Assembly: GCF_900110955.1 (NCBI RefSeq)
Contig: NZ_FOFR01000016.1
Coordinates: 124,001-188,000, forward strand
Direction of reading: 5' to 3'
Length of the DNA stretch: 64,000 nt
Origin: Lentzea xinjiangensis
GTDB lineage: Bacteria; Actinomycetota; Actinomycetes; Mycobacteriales; Pseudonocardiaceae
Within the stretch, counting starts at the first letter, position 1; every line of letters starts with the position of its first letter. Of this stretch, positions 33,372-42,650 are shown piece by piece. A program made the translations under genes and the position numbers. Below the pieces are notes generated by a model that saw only the letters and a program-made list of their open reading frames with translations, searched no databases and was not told where the DNA came from.

Positions 33372-34816
33372 CCACCGGCCAGGACACCGGCGAGCTGGAG
33401 AGCAAGGTCTCGTCGGCGATCCGCTGGAGCGCCGTCAACTCGCTGCTGCAACGCCTCGCCGCGGTCGGCATCAGCGTCCTGCTGGCCCGCCTGATCGCGC
33501 CCGAGCAGTTCGGTGTCTTCGCGGTCGCGCTGGTCGTGCTCAACATCGTGCTGAGCGTCTCCGAGCTCGGCGTCAGCGCCGCCCTGGTGCGGCACAACGG
33601 CCCGGTCGGGGAGATGGCGCCGACCGTCACGACGCTGTCGCTCGCGTCCGGCACGGTGCTGGCCCTGATCTGCGTGGCCGGCGCCCCCTGGTTCGCCGGC
33701 GCGATGGGCGCACCGGAGGCCACGGGCGTCATCCAGCTCATGTCCGTCGCGCTCGTCATCGCGGGAGCGACCGCGGTGCCGGGCGCGATGATGCAGCGCA
33801 ACTTCCGGCAGGACCACAAGTTCTACGCCGACACCGCCGCCTTCGTGGCGGGAACGGCCGTCGCCGTCGTGCTGGCGCTGATGGGCTTCGGCGCGTGGAG
33901 CCTCGCGTGGCAGCGGATCGCGCAGAACCTCTCCGCCGCGGTCATCATGTTCTGGCTCACCGAGGACCGCTTCCGCCCCGGCTGGAACCCCGTGCAGGCC
34001 AGGGCGCTGCTGGCGTTCGGCCTGCCGCTCGCCGGGTCGAGCCTGCTGATCTTCGGCGTGATGAACGTCGACTACATCGTCGTGGGCGCCGTGCTCGGCA
34101 CCGTCCCGCTGGGCTTCTACCTGCTGGCGTTCAACCTCGCGAGCTGGCCGGTGGCGGCGTTCTCCGCGCCGGTCCGCAGCGTGTCGCTGGCCGCGTTCTC
34201 GAAGGTCCGCGAGGACCCCGAGCTGTTCGGGCGGTCGTTCGGCCGCGCGCTCGGCCTCCTGGCGCTCGTCACGGTGCCCGCGTGCGTGCTGCTGGCCGCG
34301 CTGGCCGAGCCGCTCGTCCGCGTCGTCTACGGCGAGCGCTGGGCCCCCGCGGCGGCCGCGCTGGCGTTGCTGGTGCTGCTCGGGGCGGTGCGGGTCGCGC
34401 TGGAGCTCGGCTACGACTTCCTGGCCTCCGCCGGCCGGTCGCGGGCCATCCTCGTGATCCACCTGGTGTGGCTGGGCGCGCTGCTGCCGTTGCTGGCGCT
34501 GGGCGCGCACCTCGACGGCATCCGCGGGGTGGCGGCGGCGCACGTGATCGTCGCGGTGCTGGTCGTCGCGCCCGCCTACCTGGTCGCCTTCCAGGCCTAC
34601 GGCATCCGCGCGGGCGCTCTCGGCGCGCGGCTGGTGCGGCCGGTGCTGGGCGGTGTGGTGATGGTCGCGGTGGTGCTCGGCGTCAGGAACGTGGTCGACG
34701 GCGAGGTGCTGCAGATCCTCGCCGGTGGCGTGCTGTCCTGCCTCGCCTACGCGGCCGCGGTGTTCCCGATGAGACACGAAGTCCTTGCGGTGCTGCGGAA
34801 GAGGGCCGACGCGTGA
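33368..34816 (+). CDS. Oligosaccharide flippase (Wzx-like, MOP superfamily)
   Basis: 482 residues, about 12-14 membrane helices. N-terminal SAIRWSAVNSLLQRLAAVGISVLLARLIAPEQFGVFAVALVV is the standard PST/Wzx opening; AWQRIAQNLSAAVIMFWL and SVSLAAFSKVREDPELF are further family marks. Moves undecaprenyl-linked repeat units to the outer face. Two consecutive GTGs (33365, 33368) are possible starts. Coupled to both neighbours by GTGA overlaps. Confidence 0.92.
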   Translation: MTTGQDTGELESKVSSAIRWSAVNSLLQRLAAVGISVLLARLIAPEQFGVFAVALVVLNIVLSVSELGVSAALVRHNGPVGEMAPTVTTLSLASGTVLALICVAGAPWFAGAMGAPEATGVIQLMSVALVIAGATAVPGAMMQRNFRQDHKFYADTAAFVAGTAVAVVLALMGFGAWSLAWQRIAQNLSAAVIMFWLTEDRFRPGWNPVQARALLAFGLPLAGSSLLIFGVMNVDYIVVGAVLGTVPLGFYLLAFNLASWPVAAFSAPVRSVSLAAFSKVREDPELFGRSFGRALGLLALVTVPACVLLAALAEPLVRVVYGERWAPAAAALALLVLLGAVRVALELGYDFLASAGRSRAILVIHLVWLGALLPLLALGAHLDGIRGVAAAHVIVAVLVVAPAYLVAFQAYGIRAGALGARLVRPVLGGVVMVAVVLGVRNVVDGEVLQILAGGVLSCLAYAAAVFPMRHEVLAVLRKRADA

Positions 34817-36006
34817 GACGACTGAGGCAGGTCACGAAGATCGTGCGCGAGCAGGGCGCGAGACAGCTCGGCGCCCGCCTGCTCACCGCCGCGACCCGCA
34901 GGCTCGGCGTCGAGGGCGAGGAGATGCCCGTGCGCCTGGAGGACGTCCGCCGGGCCGACGTCGAGTCGCGCAGGCCCGTGGTGATCCCGCCGATCCCGCC
35001 GGGCGGCAAGCTCACGATCAACTGGGTGACCACTCCCCCGTCGAAGGGCTCCGGTGGTCACACCACCATGTTCCGGCTCATCCGGCACATGGAGTCGCTC
35101 GGCCACGAGTGCAGGCTCTACCTGTACGACACGTTCGGCAACACGGTCGCCGACCTCGAAGCCGGCATCAGGGACGCGTTCCCGTTCTTCACCGGCTCCA
35201 TCCACGACGTCACCGACGGCATGGCCGACGCCCACGCGGTGTTCGCGACGGCCTGGATCACCGCGTACCCGGTGTTCAACGACCCGTGCGCGGGCAAGAG
35301 GTTCTACCTCGTCCAGGACTACGAGCCGTGGTTCTACCCGCAGGGCGGCCTGTACACGCTGGCGGAGAACACCTACCGGATGGGCATGCACGGCTTCACC
35401 GCCGGCAGGTTCCTCGCCGACAAGGTCCTCGACGACCACGGCATGCCCGCCGACCACTTCGACTTCGGCTGCGACGTCGGCACGTACCGGCTCGGTGGTG
35501 GCGAGCGCGACGGCATCGTCTTCTACGCCCGCCGCAAGGCGCCGCGGCGCGCGTTCGAGCTCGGCGTGCTCGCGCTGGAGCTGTTCGCCGAGCGGCACCC
35601 GGACCTGAAGATCCACGTCTACGGCGAGAAGATCGGGCGGCTGGGACCGCAGTTCGTCGACCACGGCCTCGTGACGCCCGACGAGCTCAACGCCATCTAC
35701 AACCGGTGCTTCGCCGGGCTGTCGCTCTCGATGACCAACGTCTCCCTGGTGCCGCACGAGATGCTCGCCGCCGGATGCGTCCCGGTCGTGAACGACGCGC
35801 ACTTCAACCGCGTGGTCCTGGACAACGACCACGTCCGGTACGCGGCGCCCACCCCGCACGCGCTGGCGCGCGCACTGTCCGAAGTGGTCATCTCGCCGGA
35901 CTTCGACGCGATCGCCCGCGCGGCCTCGTCCAGTGTGGAGGGACGGTCCTGGGACGCGGCGGGGCACGAGCTCGAGAAGGTGCTGCGCCGCGAGCTGGCC
36001 ACGTGA
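34813..36006 (+). CDS. Glycosyltransferase, WsaF-like GT4
   Basis: 397 residues. A basic N-terminal helix region is followed by TINWVTTPPSKGSGGHTTMFRLIRHMESLGHECRLYLYD, FYLVQDYEPWFYPQGGLY and FYARRKAPRRAFELGVLALELF, then HVYGEKIGRLGP and YNRCFAGLSLSMTNVSLVPHEMLAAGCVPVVND, features of WsaF-type rhamnosyltransferases. GTG 34813 overlaps the flippase stop. Confidence 0.87.
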   Translation: MRRLRQVTKIVREQGARQLGARLLTAATRRLGVEGEEMPVRLEDVRRADVESRRPVVIPPIPPGGKLTINWVTTPPSKGSGGHTTMFRLIRHMESLGHECRLYLYDTFGNTVADLEAGIRDAFPFFTGSIHDVTDGMADAHAVFATAWITAYPVFNDPCAGKRFYLVQDYEPWFYPQGGLYTLAENTYRMGMHGFTAGRFLADKVLDDHGMPADHFDFGCDVGTYRLGGGERDGIVFYARRKAPRRAFELGVLALELFAERHPDLKIHVYGEKIGRLGPQFVDHGLVTPDELNAIYNRCFAGLSLSMTNVSLVPHEMLAAGCVPVVNDAHFNRVVLDNDHVRYAAPTPHALARALSEVVISPDFDAIARAASSSVEGRSWDAAGHELEKVLRRELAT

Positions 36007-36022
36007 TGCGCGGGAGCGTCCC

Positions 36023-36988
36023 TCACGTCACGGGCGACGGCGAGGTGGCGTCCGCGACCAGCACCCCCGCCGGTTGCGAACCGTCCGCGGGAACGACGTG
36101 AACCGCCGGCAGCCGCGCGTCCCTGGGCACCGCGGCGAACGCGAGCTCTGTGGCGGTCAGCCAGGTCGCCTGGTCGTCGACGCCGGCCGTGCCGGGCAGC
36201 CGCTTCTCCTCGTCCGTGGCGAGGTCGAGCACCGCGAGGTCCCACGGCCCGAGGCGGCCGACGCGCTTCTTGTACGCGACCTTCGTGCCGTCCGGCGACA
36301 GCGACGGGCATTCCGCGTCGCGGCGCAACGACGTCACGGACCTGGTGGTGAGGTCTCCCCTCACCAGCCAGGTGAACCCGCCGCTGGCGAGCGTCGCGTA
36401 GAAGGTCCGGTCGTCGGCGGCGACGGTCAGTCCCCAGTAGTTGACGTCACGCGCGGTGAGCGGGGCGCCCTCCACCGTCGCGGCGAAGTGCTCCAGCGAC
36501 TCGGTGACCTCGCCGGTGCGCAGGTCGAAGAAACCCGTCCGGGTGGAGAACCCGCCGGGAACCGAGTACGAGTCGCCGATGACGAAAGTCGTCCACGACA
36601 CGACGTTGCCGGACGTCGAGACCTTCGCGCGGCTCGGGATGCCGGGCAGCGCGATCGACCTCACGGGCTTGCCGCCGCGGCTCACCTGGGCGGCGTAGGA
36701 CGGGCCGGGACCGGAGAGCTTCAGGCACACGCTCGTGCCGCCGGCGACGTAGAACCGCTGGCAGGCGAGGTCGGTCGGCGTGCGGGCACCGCCGTCGGCG
36801 AGCTTCTCGACCCGGTTCTGCCCACCGGCGAGGTCGACGAACAGCACCTCGCCCGTCCTCGCCCGCGACACCTGTTCCACGCCGGCCGGCCGATCGGCCT
36901 CGGTGGCGGCCGTGACGACGTAAGCCGCTGTCCCACCGATGACCACGAGAATGGCCGCGACGGTCACGGTCAGTCGTCCTGCGCGCAT
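36023..36988 (-). CDS. Membrane-anchored TolB-like beta-propeller protein
   Basis: 321 residues. An N-terminal helix (residues 4-27, LTVTVAAILVVIGGTAAYVVT) anchors an outer-face propeller with repeated SxDGTxVAY/W-type strands (CPSLSPDGTKVAYKKRV, LDLATDEEKRLPGT). Likely binds surface polymer or peptide. ATG 36988 is supported by AGGAGG 7 bases upstream. Convergent with the WsaF-like gene and divergent from the Wzz-like gene. Confidence 0.75.
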   Translation of the reverse strand: MRAGRLTVTVAAILVVIGGTAAYVVTAATEADRPAGVEQVSRARTGEVLFVDLAGGQNRVEKLADGGARTPTDLACQRFYVAGGTSVCLKLSGPGPSYAAQVSRGGKPVRSIALPGIPSRAKVSTSGNVVSWTTFVIGDSYSVPGGFSTRTGFFDLRTGEVTESLEHFAATVEGAPLTARDVNYWGLTVAADDRTFYATLASGGFTWLVRGDLTTRSVTSLRRDAECPSLSPDGTKVAYKKRVGRLGPWDLAVLDLATDEEKRLPGTAGVDDQATWLTATELAFAAVPRDARLPAVHVVPADGSQPAGVLVADATSPSPVT

Positions 36989-37119
36989 GCTGCCTCCTGG
37001 GTTCCCTCCCTCCATCGCTCGGCGGCTACGGCCTGTAACAGCTGGCAGCTCACTCCGATTTTCCAGGCAGGCGATACCCTGCGGGCACTGCGTTCGCAAG
37101 ACCGAACCGCGGATCGGGG

Positions 37120-37962
37120 ATGTTGATGGACTTCTGGGGAACCGTACGGGTGCTGCGGCGGCGGTGGTACATCGCTCTGCCCGCAGTGCTGCTCACCGGT
37201 GTCCTCGCCCTGTACGTCTACGTCACGGTGCCCACGCGGTACGAGTCGAGCGGCGTGCTGGTCCTCACCTCCCCCGCGGCCGGCGGGCGGTACTCGGAGA
37301 AGACGAAGCCCGAGGACGTCGTCAAGGTCAACCCGCTGCTGCAGTTCGACGGCAGCCTCACGACCACCGCGCAGATCCTCACCCAGGTGCTCGGCGACCC
37401 GAAGACGGCGGAAGAGCTGGCGGGCAAGGGATCCACGGCCACCTACACCGCCAACACCGGCCCCGTCGGCGGTCCGCTGCTGTTCATCTCGACCGAGGCC
37501 GACTCGGCCGAGTCGGCGGAGAGCCTCGTCGGCAAGGTCCTGGAGAAGACCGTGAACGAGCTCGCGGCCCAGCAGAAGGCGCTGAACGCGCCCGAGCAGA
37601 CGTTCATCACGGCGCAGGTCCTGGTGAAGCCGACCACGGCGTCGGCCAAGATCGGCGGCAAGGTCCGCTACGTCGGCGCGGCGACCGTCGTGCTGCTGCT
37701 GCTGACGATCGCCGCCACGTTCGCCGCCGACTCGATCATGAACAAGGTGAAGCGGCGCAAGGACGAGGACTCCGGCGCGGCACCGCCCGCACCGTCCGGG
37801 AAGGACGTCGCGCCGCCGCCCTCGCACGCTCCTCCCGCCCGGCCGCGGCCGCAGACCAATGGCCAGCCACCACGGCCGCAGGGCGTGCCGAACGCGCACC
37901 AGAAGACAGTGATCATCGCCGCGCCCAAGCCAGACCCGGCATGGCCGACCAAAGACGACTGA
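37120..37962 (+). CDS. Wzz-like chain-length determinant/polysaccharide co-polymerase
   Basis: 280 residues: short cytoplasmic tail, membrane helix at about 17-35, extracytoplasmic region, second helix at about 185-205, and a Pro-rich cytoplasmic tail of about 70 residues. This is the Wzz/KpsE-like topology controlling polymer length. There is no fused or adjacent tyrosine kinase domain. ATG 37120 and ATG 37126 are both possible. Its 3' end overlaps the polymerase gene by 22 bases. Confidence 0.85.
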   Translation: MLMDFWGTVRVLRRRWYIALPAVLLTGVLALYVYVTVPTRYESSGVLVLTSPAAGGRYSEKTKPEDVVKVNPLLQFDGSLTTTAQILTQVLGDPKTAEELAGKGSTATYTANTGPVGGPLLFISTEADSAESAESLVGKVLEKTVNELAAQQKALNAPEQTFITAQVLVKPTTASAKIGGKVRYVGAATVVLLLLTIAATFAADSIMNKVKRRKDEDSGAAPPAPSGKDVAPPPSHAPPARPRPQTNGQPPRPQGVPNAHQKTVIIAAPKPDPAWPTKDD

Positions 37963-39269
37963 CCGAGCAGCGCGCCGACGGTGCCACGCTGCTGATCTTC
38001 TACCTGCTGGCCCTGCTCGTCGTCCCGGCCAGGTTCACCATCGCGTTCGTCCCGATCACGCTGCCCCCCGCGTTGTTCGTGGCGCTGTGCCTCGCGGTGC
38101 TGTGGTTCGCCGCGCACCTCGTCGACCACCTCGGCCTGGCGAAGGGCCGCAACGCGGTCCGCACGCTGCTCGCGGCCTACGTGGTCCTGCACCTGACGAC
38201 GTACGCCATCGCCACCCGCCGCTACCTGCCGCCCGACGAGCTGTCGGTGTCGGACTCGGCGCTGGTCCGGATCGTCGCGATGGCCGCGCTCGCGGTGTTC
38301 GTGATCGACGCGGTGCGCACCGGCGAACGGCTGAGCCGCGTGCTGAAGGTGATGGTCGGCTGCCTGACGTTCGGGGCGTTCATCGGCCTGATCCAGTTCG
38401 GGCTGGGACTCGACCTCGCGTCGTTCGTGACGCTGCCCGGCCTGCGCGTGCAGGACAACGGCTACTCGGCGCTGGAGTCGCGGTCGATCTTCTTCCGCCC
38501 GGCCGGCACGGTGAACCACCCCATCGAGTTCGGGCTGGTCTGCGTGCTGGGCGTGCCGTTCGCCGCGCACTTCGTCTTCGCGGCCAAGGACCGCGGCGAG
38601 CCGCAGGGCCGTTGGTGGTTCGCCCTGTCGCTGCTCAGCCTGATGGCGATCCTGTCGTTGTCGCGCACGGCGATCATCGGCCTGGTCGTGACGGGCGTCG
38701 TGCTCGGCGTCCTGCTGCCCCGCCACCGCGGCCTGCCGCTGCTCGGCGTCGGCGCGGTGTTCCTCGGCGGCGCCTCGGTCGTGGTGCCCGGCCTGTTCGG
38801 CACGGTGACGTCGATGTTCTCCAACATCGAGGACGACCCGTCGTTCCAGGGCCGCACCAAGGACTACGACGGCGCGTGGCTGGAGATCGCCAAGCACCCG
38901 TGGCTGGGCCGCGGGTTCGGCACGTTCCTGCCGTCGAAGTACACGATCCTCGACAACCAGTACCTGCTGACGATGATCGAGAACGGCTACCTCGGCCTGC
39001 TCGCCTTCGTGCTGCTGTTCCTCGGCGGGATCTACGCGGCGCTGCGGGCCCGCGCCCTGTCGAAGGACGAGAACGTGCGCGGCATCGCGGTGTGCCTGGT
39101 CGGCGCGATGCTGACGTCGGCGCTGGGCGCGGCCACGTTCGACTCGCTGAGCTTCAGCGTGGCGACCGGCCTGACGTTCCTGTTGATCGGCACGTCCGGG
39201 GCGCTGCTGCGGATCGCGAAGCAGGAGGCCGCGGGCCGCAGAGCGGCCGCGGTCAGCCCAGCCAGCTGA
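37941..39269 (+). CDS. O-antigen polymerase/ligase-like membrane protein (Wzy/WaaL type)
   Basis: 442 residues with 10-12 membrane helices and a large outer loop at about 175-320. RSIFFRPAGTVNHPIEFGL and IAKHPWLGRGFGTFLPSKYTILDNQYLLTMIENGYLGLLAF are the Wzy_C/O-antigen ligase signature (H...G.G...HN...). Polymerises or attaches repeat units on the outer face. Overlaps Wzz by 22 bases. Confidence 0.9.
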   Translation: MADQRRLTEQRADGATLLIFYLLALLVVPARFTIAFVPITLPPALFVALCLAVLWFAAHLVDHLGLAKGRNAVRTLLAAYVVLHLTTYAIATRRYLPPDELSVSDSALVRIVAMAALAVFVIDAVRTGERLSRVLKVMVGCLTFGAFIGLIQFGLGLDLASFVTLPGLRVQDNGYSALESRSIFFRPAGTVNHPIEFGLVCVLGVPFAAHFVFAAKDRGEPQGRWWFALSLLSLMAILSLSRTAIIGLVVTGVVLGVLLPRHRGLPLLGVGAVFLGGASVVVPGLFGTVTSMFSNIEDDPSFQGRTKDYDGAWLEIAKHPWLGRGFGTFLPSKYTILDNQYLLTMIENGYLGLLAFVLLFLGGIYAALRARALSKDENVRGIAVCLVGAMLTSALGAATFDSLSFSVATGLTFLLIGTSGALLRIAKQEAAGRRAAAVSPAS

Positions 39270-39429
39270 GAAGGCTCCGCCAGGCGGGGGCGGAGAACGC
39301 GAGGACGTCGCCGCTCGCGTTCTTCGAGTCCCGCACCAGCGCGTCGTGGGCCAGCGACACCTCGACGCAGTCGCTGTCGGTGGTTCCACCGCTGTAGGTG
39401 CTCTTACGCCAGGTCCGTTCGCCGGTCAT
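39253..39429 (-). CDS. DUF397 protein
   Basis: 58 residues: TWRKSTYSGGTTDSDCVEVSLAHDALVRDSKN is the DUF397 consensus (W-x-KSSxS-x-x-x-x-x-CVEVA, VRDSK). These are small partners of Scr1/WhiJ-like XRE regulators in actinomycetes. The start lies 26 bases inside the XRE gene. Confidence 0.92.
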   Translation of the reverse strand: MTGERTWRKSTYSGGTTDSDCVEVSLAHDALVRDSKNASGDVLAFSAPAWRSLLSWLG

Positions 39430-40255
39430 GAGGGTCCTCTCGCAGTCCACTGACGTATTCCGCCAGCTTGCTCCGAGATTGTTCCTCATCCAGCGCGACT
39501 GCATCCAGCCGCTCGAAGAGCTTGCGGCCCCAGGTGACCGCTAGGTCGTCTTGCGCGAACACCTTGGCCAGGTCGGTCTCCGTGTACGCCAGAGGTGATG
39601 CCTTTCCGAACTCGAACAGCGTGCACTTGGAGTGGAACGCGACGCCCCGGACGCTCGCAGGCACAACTCGCAGGATGTGTGCGTTGAAAAGAAGCCGCAG
39701 GTACTGGTCTTCCATGACCTGGGCGTCACCGACGCGCATTTGCAGCGCCAACTCGTGCACGTAGAACACGCATTGAGGCCGGTACGGACGCTGCCAGATG
39801 CTTTGCCTACCCATGCGGCGCTCCACGCCCTTTTCGATGGCCTCCAACGACTCGCAGCCGGTCTCCATGAACAGGGAGCGGGCGTAGGACTCCGTCTGCA
39901 AAAGACCGGGGATCGCCAAGATGTCGTAGACGAACATCTTGGTGGCCATCGCCTCGACCATCGCCAGGGTGCGCAAGTTGTCCGGTACTTGGGCGAAGTA
40001 GAGGTCGAAGGCGTGCCGGTACCGGCTGGTGAAGTCCAGCAGGTAGTCGAGGTCCTTGCCGCACGTCGCGAGGTACTGGGCGAGGTCGATCTCGGACGCG
40101 CGGGCCTTGCCGGTCTCGATGTTCGAGACCTTGCTCGGGTCCCACCCCAACTGGGCGGCCATCGCGCGGCCCCCGAAGCTGGTGCAGTTCTCGCGCAGCC
40201 TGCGCAGTTCGTCGCCCAGGTCCCGGCTGTACGCGGTGGAGGTGATCGCGGTCAT
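39404..40255 (-). CDS. XRE-family regulator with DUF5753 sensing domain
   Basis: 283 residues. An N-terminal helix-turn-helix (GDELRRLRENCTSFGGRAMAAQLGWDPSKVSNIETGKARASEIDLAQYL) is followed by a DUF5753 domain (FVYDILAIPGLLQTESYARSLF, RMGRQSIWQRPYRPQCVFYVHELALQMRVGDAQVMEDQYLRLL). ATG 40255 is the typical N-terminus. Overlaps its DUF397 partner; the pair is a common developmental/phage-response cassette of unknown ligand. Confidence 0.92.
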   Translation of the reverse strand: MTAITSTAYSRDLGDELRRLRENCTSFGGRAMAAQLGWDPSKVSNIETGKARASEIDLAQYLATCGKDLDYLLDFTSRYRHAFDLYFAQVPDNLRTLAMVEAMATKMFVYDILAIPGLLQTESYARSLFMETGCESLEAIEKGVERRMGRQSIWQRPYRPQCVFYVHELALQMRVGDAQVMEDQYLRLLFNAHILRVVPASVRGVAFHSKCTLFEFGKASPLAYTETDLAKVFAQDDLAVTWGRKLFERLDAVALDEEQSRSKLAEYVSGLREDPHDRRTDLA

Positions 40256-40401
40256 GCTCTTGGACCGTATGCGTTGAAGCAGATCCAAAGAACGGCTCGT
40301 TCGGGTGAAAACGGCCGTCGGCATCGCTCTCCGCGCGAGAGAGGCGATACATCCGACGCCGTAGCTCTGACCTGCGCATTCACTCCATCGTGGAATAGTA
40401 T

Positions 40402-40417
40402 TCGAACACGTGTTCAT
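40402..40417 (+). promoter_or_regulatory. LexA-type SOS box before the DUF222-HNH gene
   Basis: TCGAACACGTGTTCAT agrees with the mycobacterial/actinobacterial LexA consensus TCGAAC-N4-GTTCGA at 10 of 12 positions. It directly follows a -10-like TAGTAT (40396-40401), so bound LexA would cover the start of transcription. An inner perfect palindrome GAACACGTGTTC (40404-40415) and flanking inverted repeat CATCGTGG/CCACGATG (40386-40393, 40419-40426) overlap it. Confidence 0.65.
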
Positions 40418-40431
40418 GCCACGATGAACGC

Positions 40432-41613
40432 ATGACAGCACTCGGCCTCGCTTCTCCGCTCGAGCTCCTCACCGAGCTCAAGCGGAGAGTCCGTGCGCTG
40501 CAGCAGCTCCAGTTCCAGGTGGTGGAGGTGGTCGCTGCGCTCGATCAGCAGGGCGCTGCGCAAACGCTGGGGTACAAGGATCTCGTCGAGGTCTTCAAGC
40601 ATGTCCTGCACTGGGACCCGAAGGTGTCGCGCCGCAGGCTCGCCCAGGCCAGGGCTCTGTGCCCCACCGTGACCCCGAGCGGCGCGACGGTGGATCCCGT
40701 GCTGCCGCTGGCGGCCGCGGCGATGGCGGCGGGCACGCTGTCCGAGGAGCACGTCGAGGTCGTGGCCGAAGCGATGGCCGAACTGCCCGCCGTGGCCGAG
40801 GTCCACCTGGTCGAGTACGCGCAGCAGCACGAACCCCGCTCGGCCAAGGCGTTCTGCAAGGAACTCGCCTACCGCCTGGACCAGGACGGTCCGGCACCGG
40901 CCGACCCCGAGCCAGTGCGCCCGCGGAACGTGGTGCGGCGTCAGTGGAAGGGCGGCCGGTACCAGCTCTTCGCCGACGTCGACGCCGAGACCGGCGCCAA
41001 GCTCGACGCGCTGATCGATCCGCTCGCGAAGCCGGAACCCTCCGATCCCCGCCACGCACCGGAACGAGAAGGCGACGCGTTCTGCGAGGTCGTCGGCCTG
41101 GCCCTGCGCGCGGACCAGCACCGCATCACCGGCGGCGAACGAGTCCAGCTCACCGTCACGCTCGCCTACGACGAGCTGCGCGCCGGCATCGGCGCCGCCC
41201 TCCTGGACAACGGCGAGCACCTCCCGATGAACCAGGTCCGCAAGATCGCTTGCGACTCCGGCGTCATCCCGATGCTGCTGGGCAGCCGCTCCCAGGTCCA
41301 CGACGTGGGCCGCAAGACCAGAACCATCAACGTCGGCCTGCGCCGGGTCCTGGTAGCCAGGGACAGGGGCTGCACCTTCCCCGGCTGCACAAGACCGCCA
41401 CACCACTGCGAAGCCCACCACGTTCGACACTGGTCCGATGGCGGCGAGACCACGCTCGCCAACCTCGCCCTTCTCTGCCGCCGCCACCACGACCTCGTCC
41501 ACCGCTCCGACTGGCAGGTCGAGATGGTCAGCGGCGTGCCCGTCTTCCGCCCACCCGCCTACGTGGACCCCCGGCGAATCCCACGAAGAAACCCGATCCA
41601 CGCCGTAGCCTGA
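40432..41613 (+). CDS. DUF222/HNH endonuclease-like protein (13E12 family)
   Basis: 393 residues. N-terminal DUF222 (LASPLELLTELKRRVRALQQLQF, GYKDLVEVFKHVLHWDPKVSRRRL, AAAAMAAGTLSEEHVEVVAEAM) and a C-terminal HNH nuclease (DRGCTFPGCTRPPHHCEAHHVRHWSDGGETTLANLALLCRRHH). Members are the 13E12 repeat proteins of mycobacteria, several of which are LexA-regulated; the same box is present here. DNA substrate unknown. Confidence 0.92.
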   Translation: MTALGLASPLELLTELKRRVRALQQLQFQVVEVVAALDQQGAAQTLGYKDLVEVFKHVLHWDPKVSRRRLAQARALCPTVTPSGATVDPVLPLAAAAMAAGTLSEEHVEVVAEAMAELPAVAEVHLVEYAQQHEPRSAKAFCKELAYRLDQDGPAPADPEPVRPRNVVRRQWKGGRYQLFADVDAETGAKLDALIDPLAKPEPSDPRHAPEREGDAFCEVVGLALRADQHRITGGERVQLTVTLAYDELRAGIGAALLDNGEHLPMNQVRKIACDSGVIPMLLGSRSQVHDVGRKTRTINVGLRRVLVARDRGCTFPGCTRPPHHCEAHHVRHWSDGGETTLANLALLCRRHHDLVHRSDWQVEMVSGVPVFRPPAYVDPRRIPRRNPIHAVA

Positions 41614-41718
41614 CCGCCCACGTTCCGCCCCGGCACACCCGGCCCCATCACCGAGCTGGAGCGCCTGCTCCGTTGAAACTCGCTGTCCAGCCGCCGGACT
41701 CGGTGATAGACAGCGGCG

Positions 41719-42462
41719 GTGCACAACACCCTGGCGTTTCCCGGCCTGCTGCGACTGATCGAGGAGCGGACCGCCGCCTTCTGCGCGGCGATCACCGCCG
41801 CACCCGACCTCGGCGCACCGGTGCCGTCCTGCCCCGGCTGGACGCTGTACGACCTGGTTCAGCACCTGGGCGACGGCCGCCGCAAGTGGGCGGAGATCGT
41901 CGCCGCGGGCCCGGCCGACGCTCCCCCGGTCCGCACCCCCACCGTGGCACCATGCGAGGACCTGGTGGCGTGGATGACCGAGTCGTCACGGCTGCTCGTG
42001 GCAGCGCTGGAGGAGTCCGGCCCGGACCGCGGCTGCTGGGCGTGGTGGAGCGACTTCCAGTCGCCGAAGACCACCGGTACCGCCGCCCGCCACCAACTCC
42101 AGGAGATAGCGGTCCACACCTACGATGCCCAGCTCACCATCGGCGCCGCACAGCCGCTGCCGGTCGAGGTCGCGCTCGACGGCGTGGAGGAGTTCCAGAC
42201 GACCTGCGTCGCGACGACGTCACCGTGGCCGCACGAGCCCGTGATCGTCGACTACCACGCCACCGAGGGCCGCTCCTGGCGCGTGACCCTCGATGCCGAG
42301 GGCGCCCGAGTCGGTGACGTCCCAGGCACGGCCGACACGACGTTCAGCGGCACGGCGAGCGACCTGGTGCTGTCCTTCTACGGCCGCAAGACCGCGGACG
42401 ACCTGAAGGTCGAGGGCGACCTGCGCGTCTTCGACCGGCTCGTGGCCTGGGAGCCCGATTAA
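41719..42462 (+). CDS. Maleylpyruvate isomerase-family (TIGR03083) mycothiol-dependent protein
   Basis: 247 residues: TAAFCAAITAAPDLGAPVPSCPGWTLYDLVQHLGDGRRKW (metal His in LVQHLGD) and TAARHQLQEIAVHTYDAQLTIG (HQ...E..VHTYD, remaining ligands), then an MDMPI C-terminal domain with FSGTASDLVLSFYGR. Starts at GTG. Probably metal- and mycothiol-dependent; substrate unknown. Confidence 0.88.
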   Translation: MHNTLAFPGLLRLIEERTAAFCAAITAAPDLGAPVPSCPGWTLYDLVQHLGDGRRKWAEIVAAGPADAPPVRTPTVAPCEDLVAWMTESSRLLVAALEESGPDRGCWAWWSDFQSPKTTGTAARHQLQEIAVHTYDAQLTIGAAQPLPVEVALDGVEEFQTTCVATTSPWPHEPVIVDYHATEGRSWRVTLDAEGARVGDVPGTADTTFSGTASDLVLSFYGRKTADDLKVEGDLRVFDRLVAWEPD

Positions 42463-42650
42463 GCCCATCGGTACCTGCCGAGCTCCTGGAAGGTCACACA
42501 CGGCGGCGACATCATCATTCCGTGACAAACGGTCGGTCCCCTCTGGATCAGCCACGACCTCGGTCGTCACGTTTTCCGGCCACCGAAGAAGTGTCGATCA
42601 AGGGAGGTGCGCAGTCGGACGAATCGGCAACGTGGACCCGAACAGGTGAA

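Noticed and set aside
33037..34812. Long plus-strand frame upstream of the WsaF-like gene, read as one 989-residue protein
   Set aside because: Only the part from GTG 34813 has family similarity; the upstream part is an out-of-frame shadow of the flippase gene.
36939..37940. Plus-strand extension of the Wzy-like gene to 776 residues
   Set aside because: Overlaps the Wzz-like gene in another frame; the membrane protein begins at ATG 37941.
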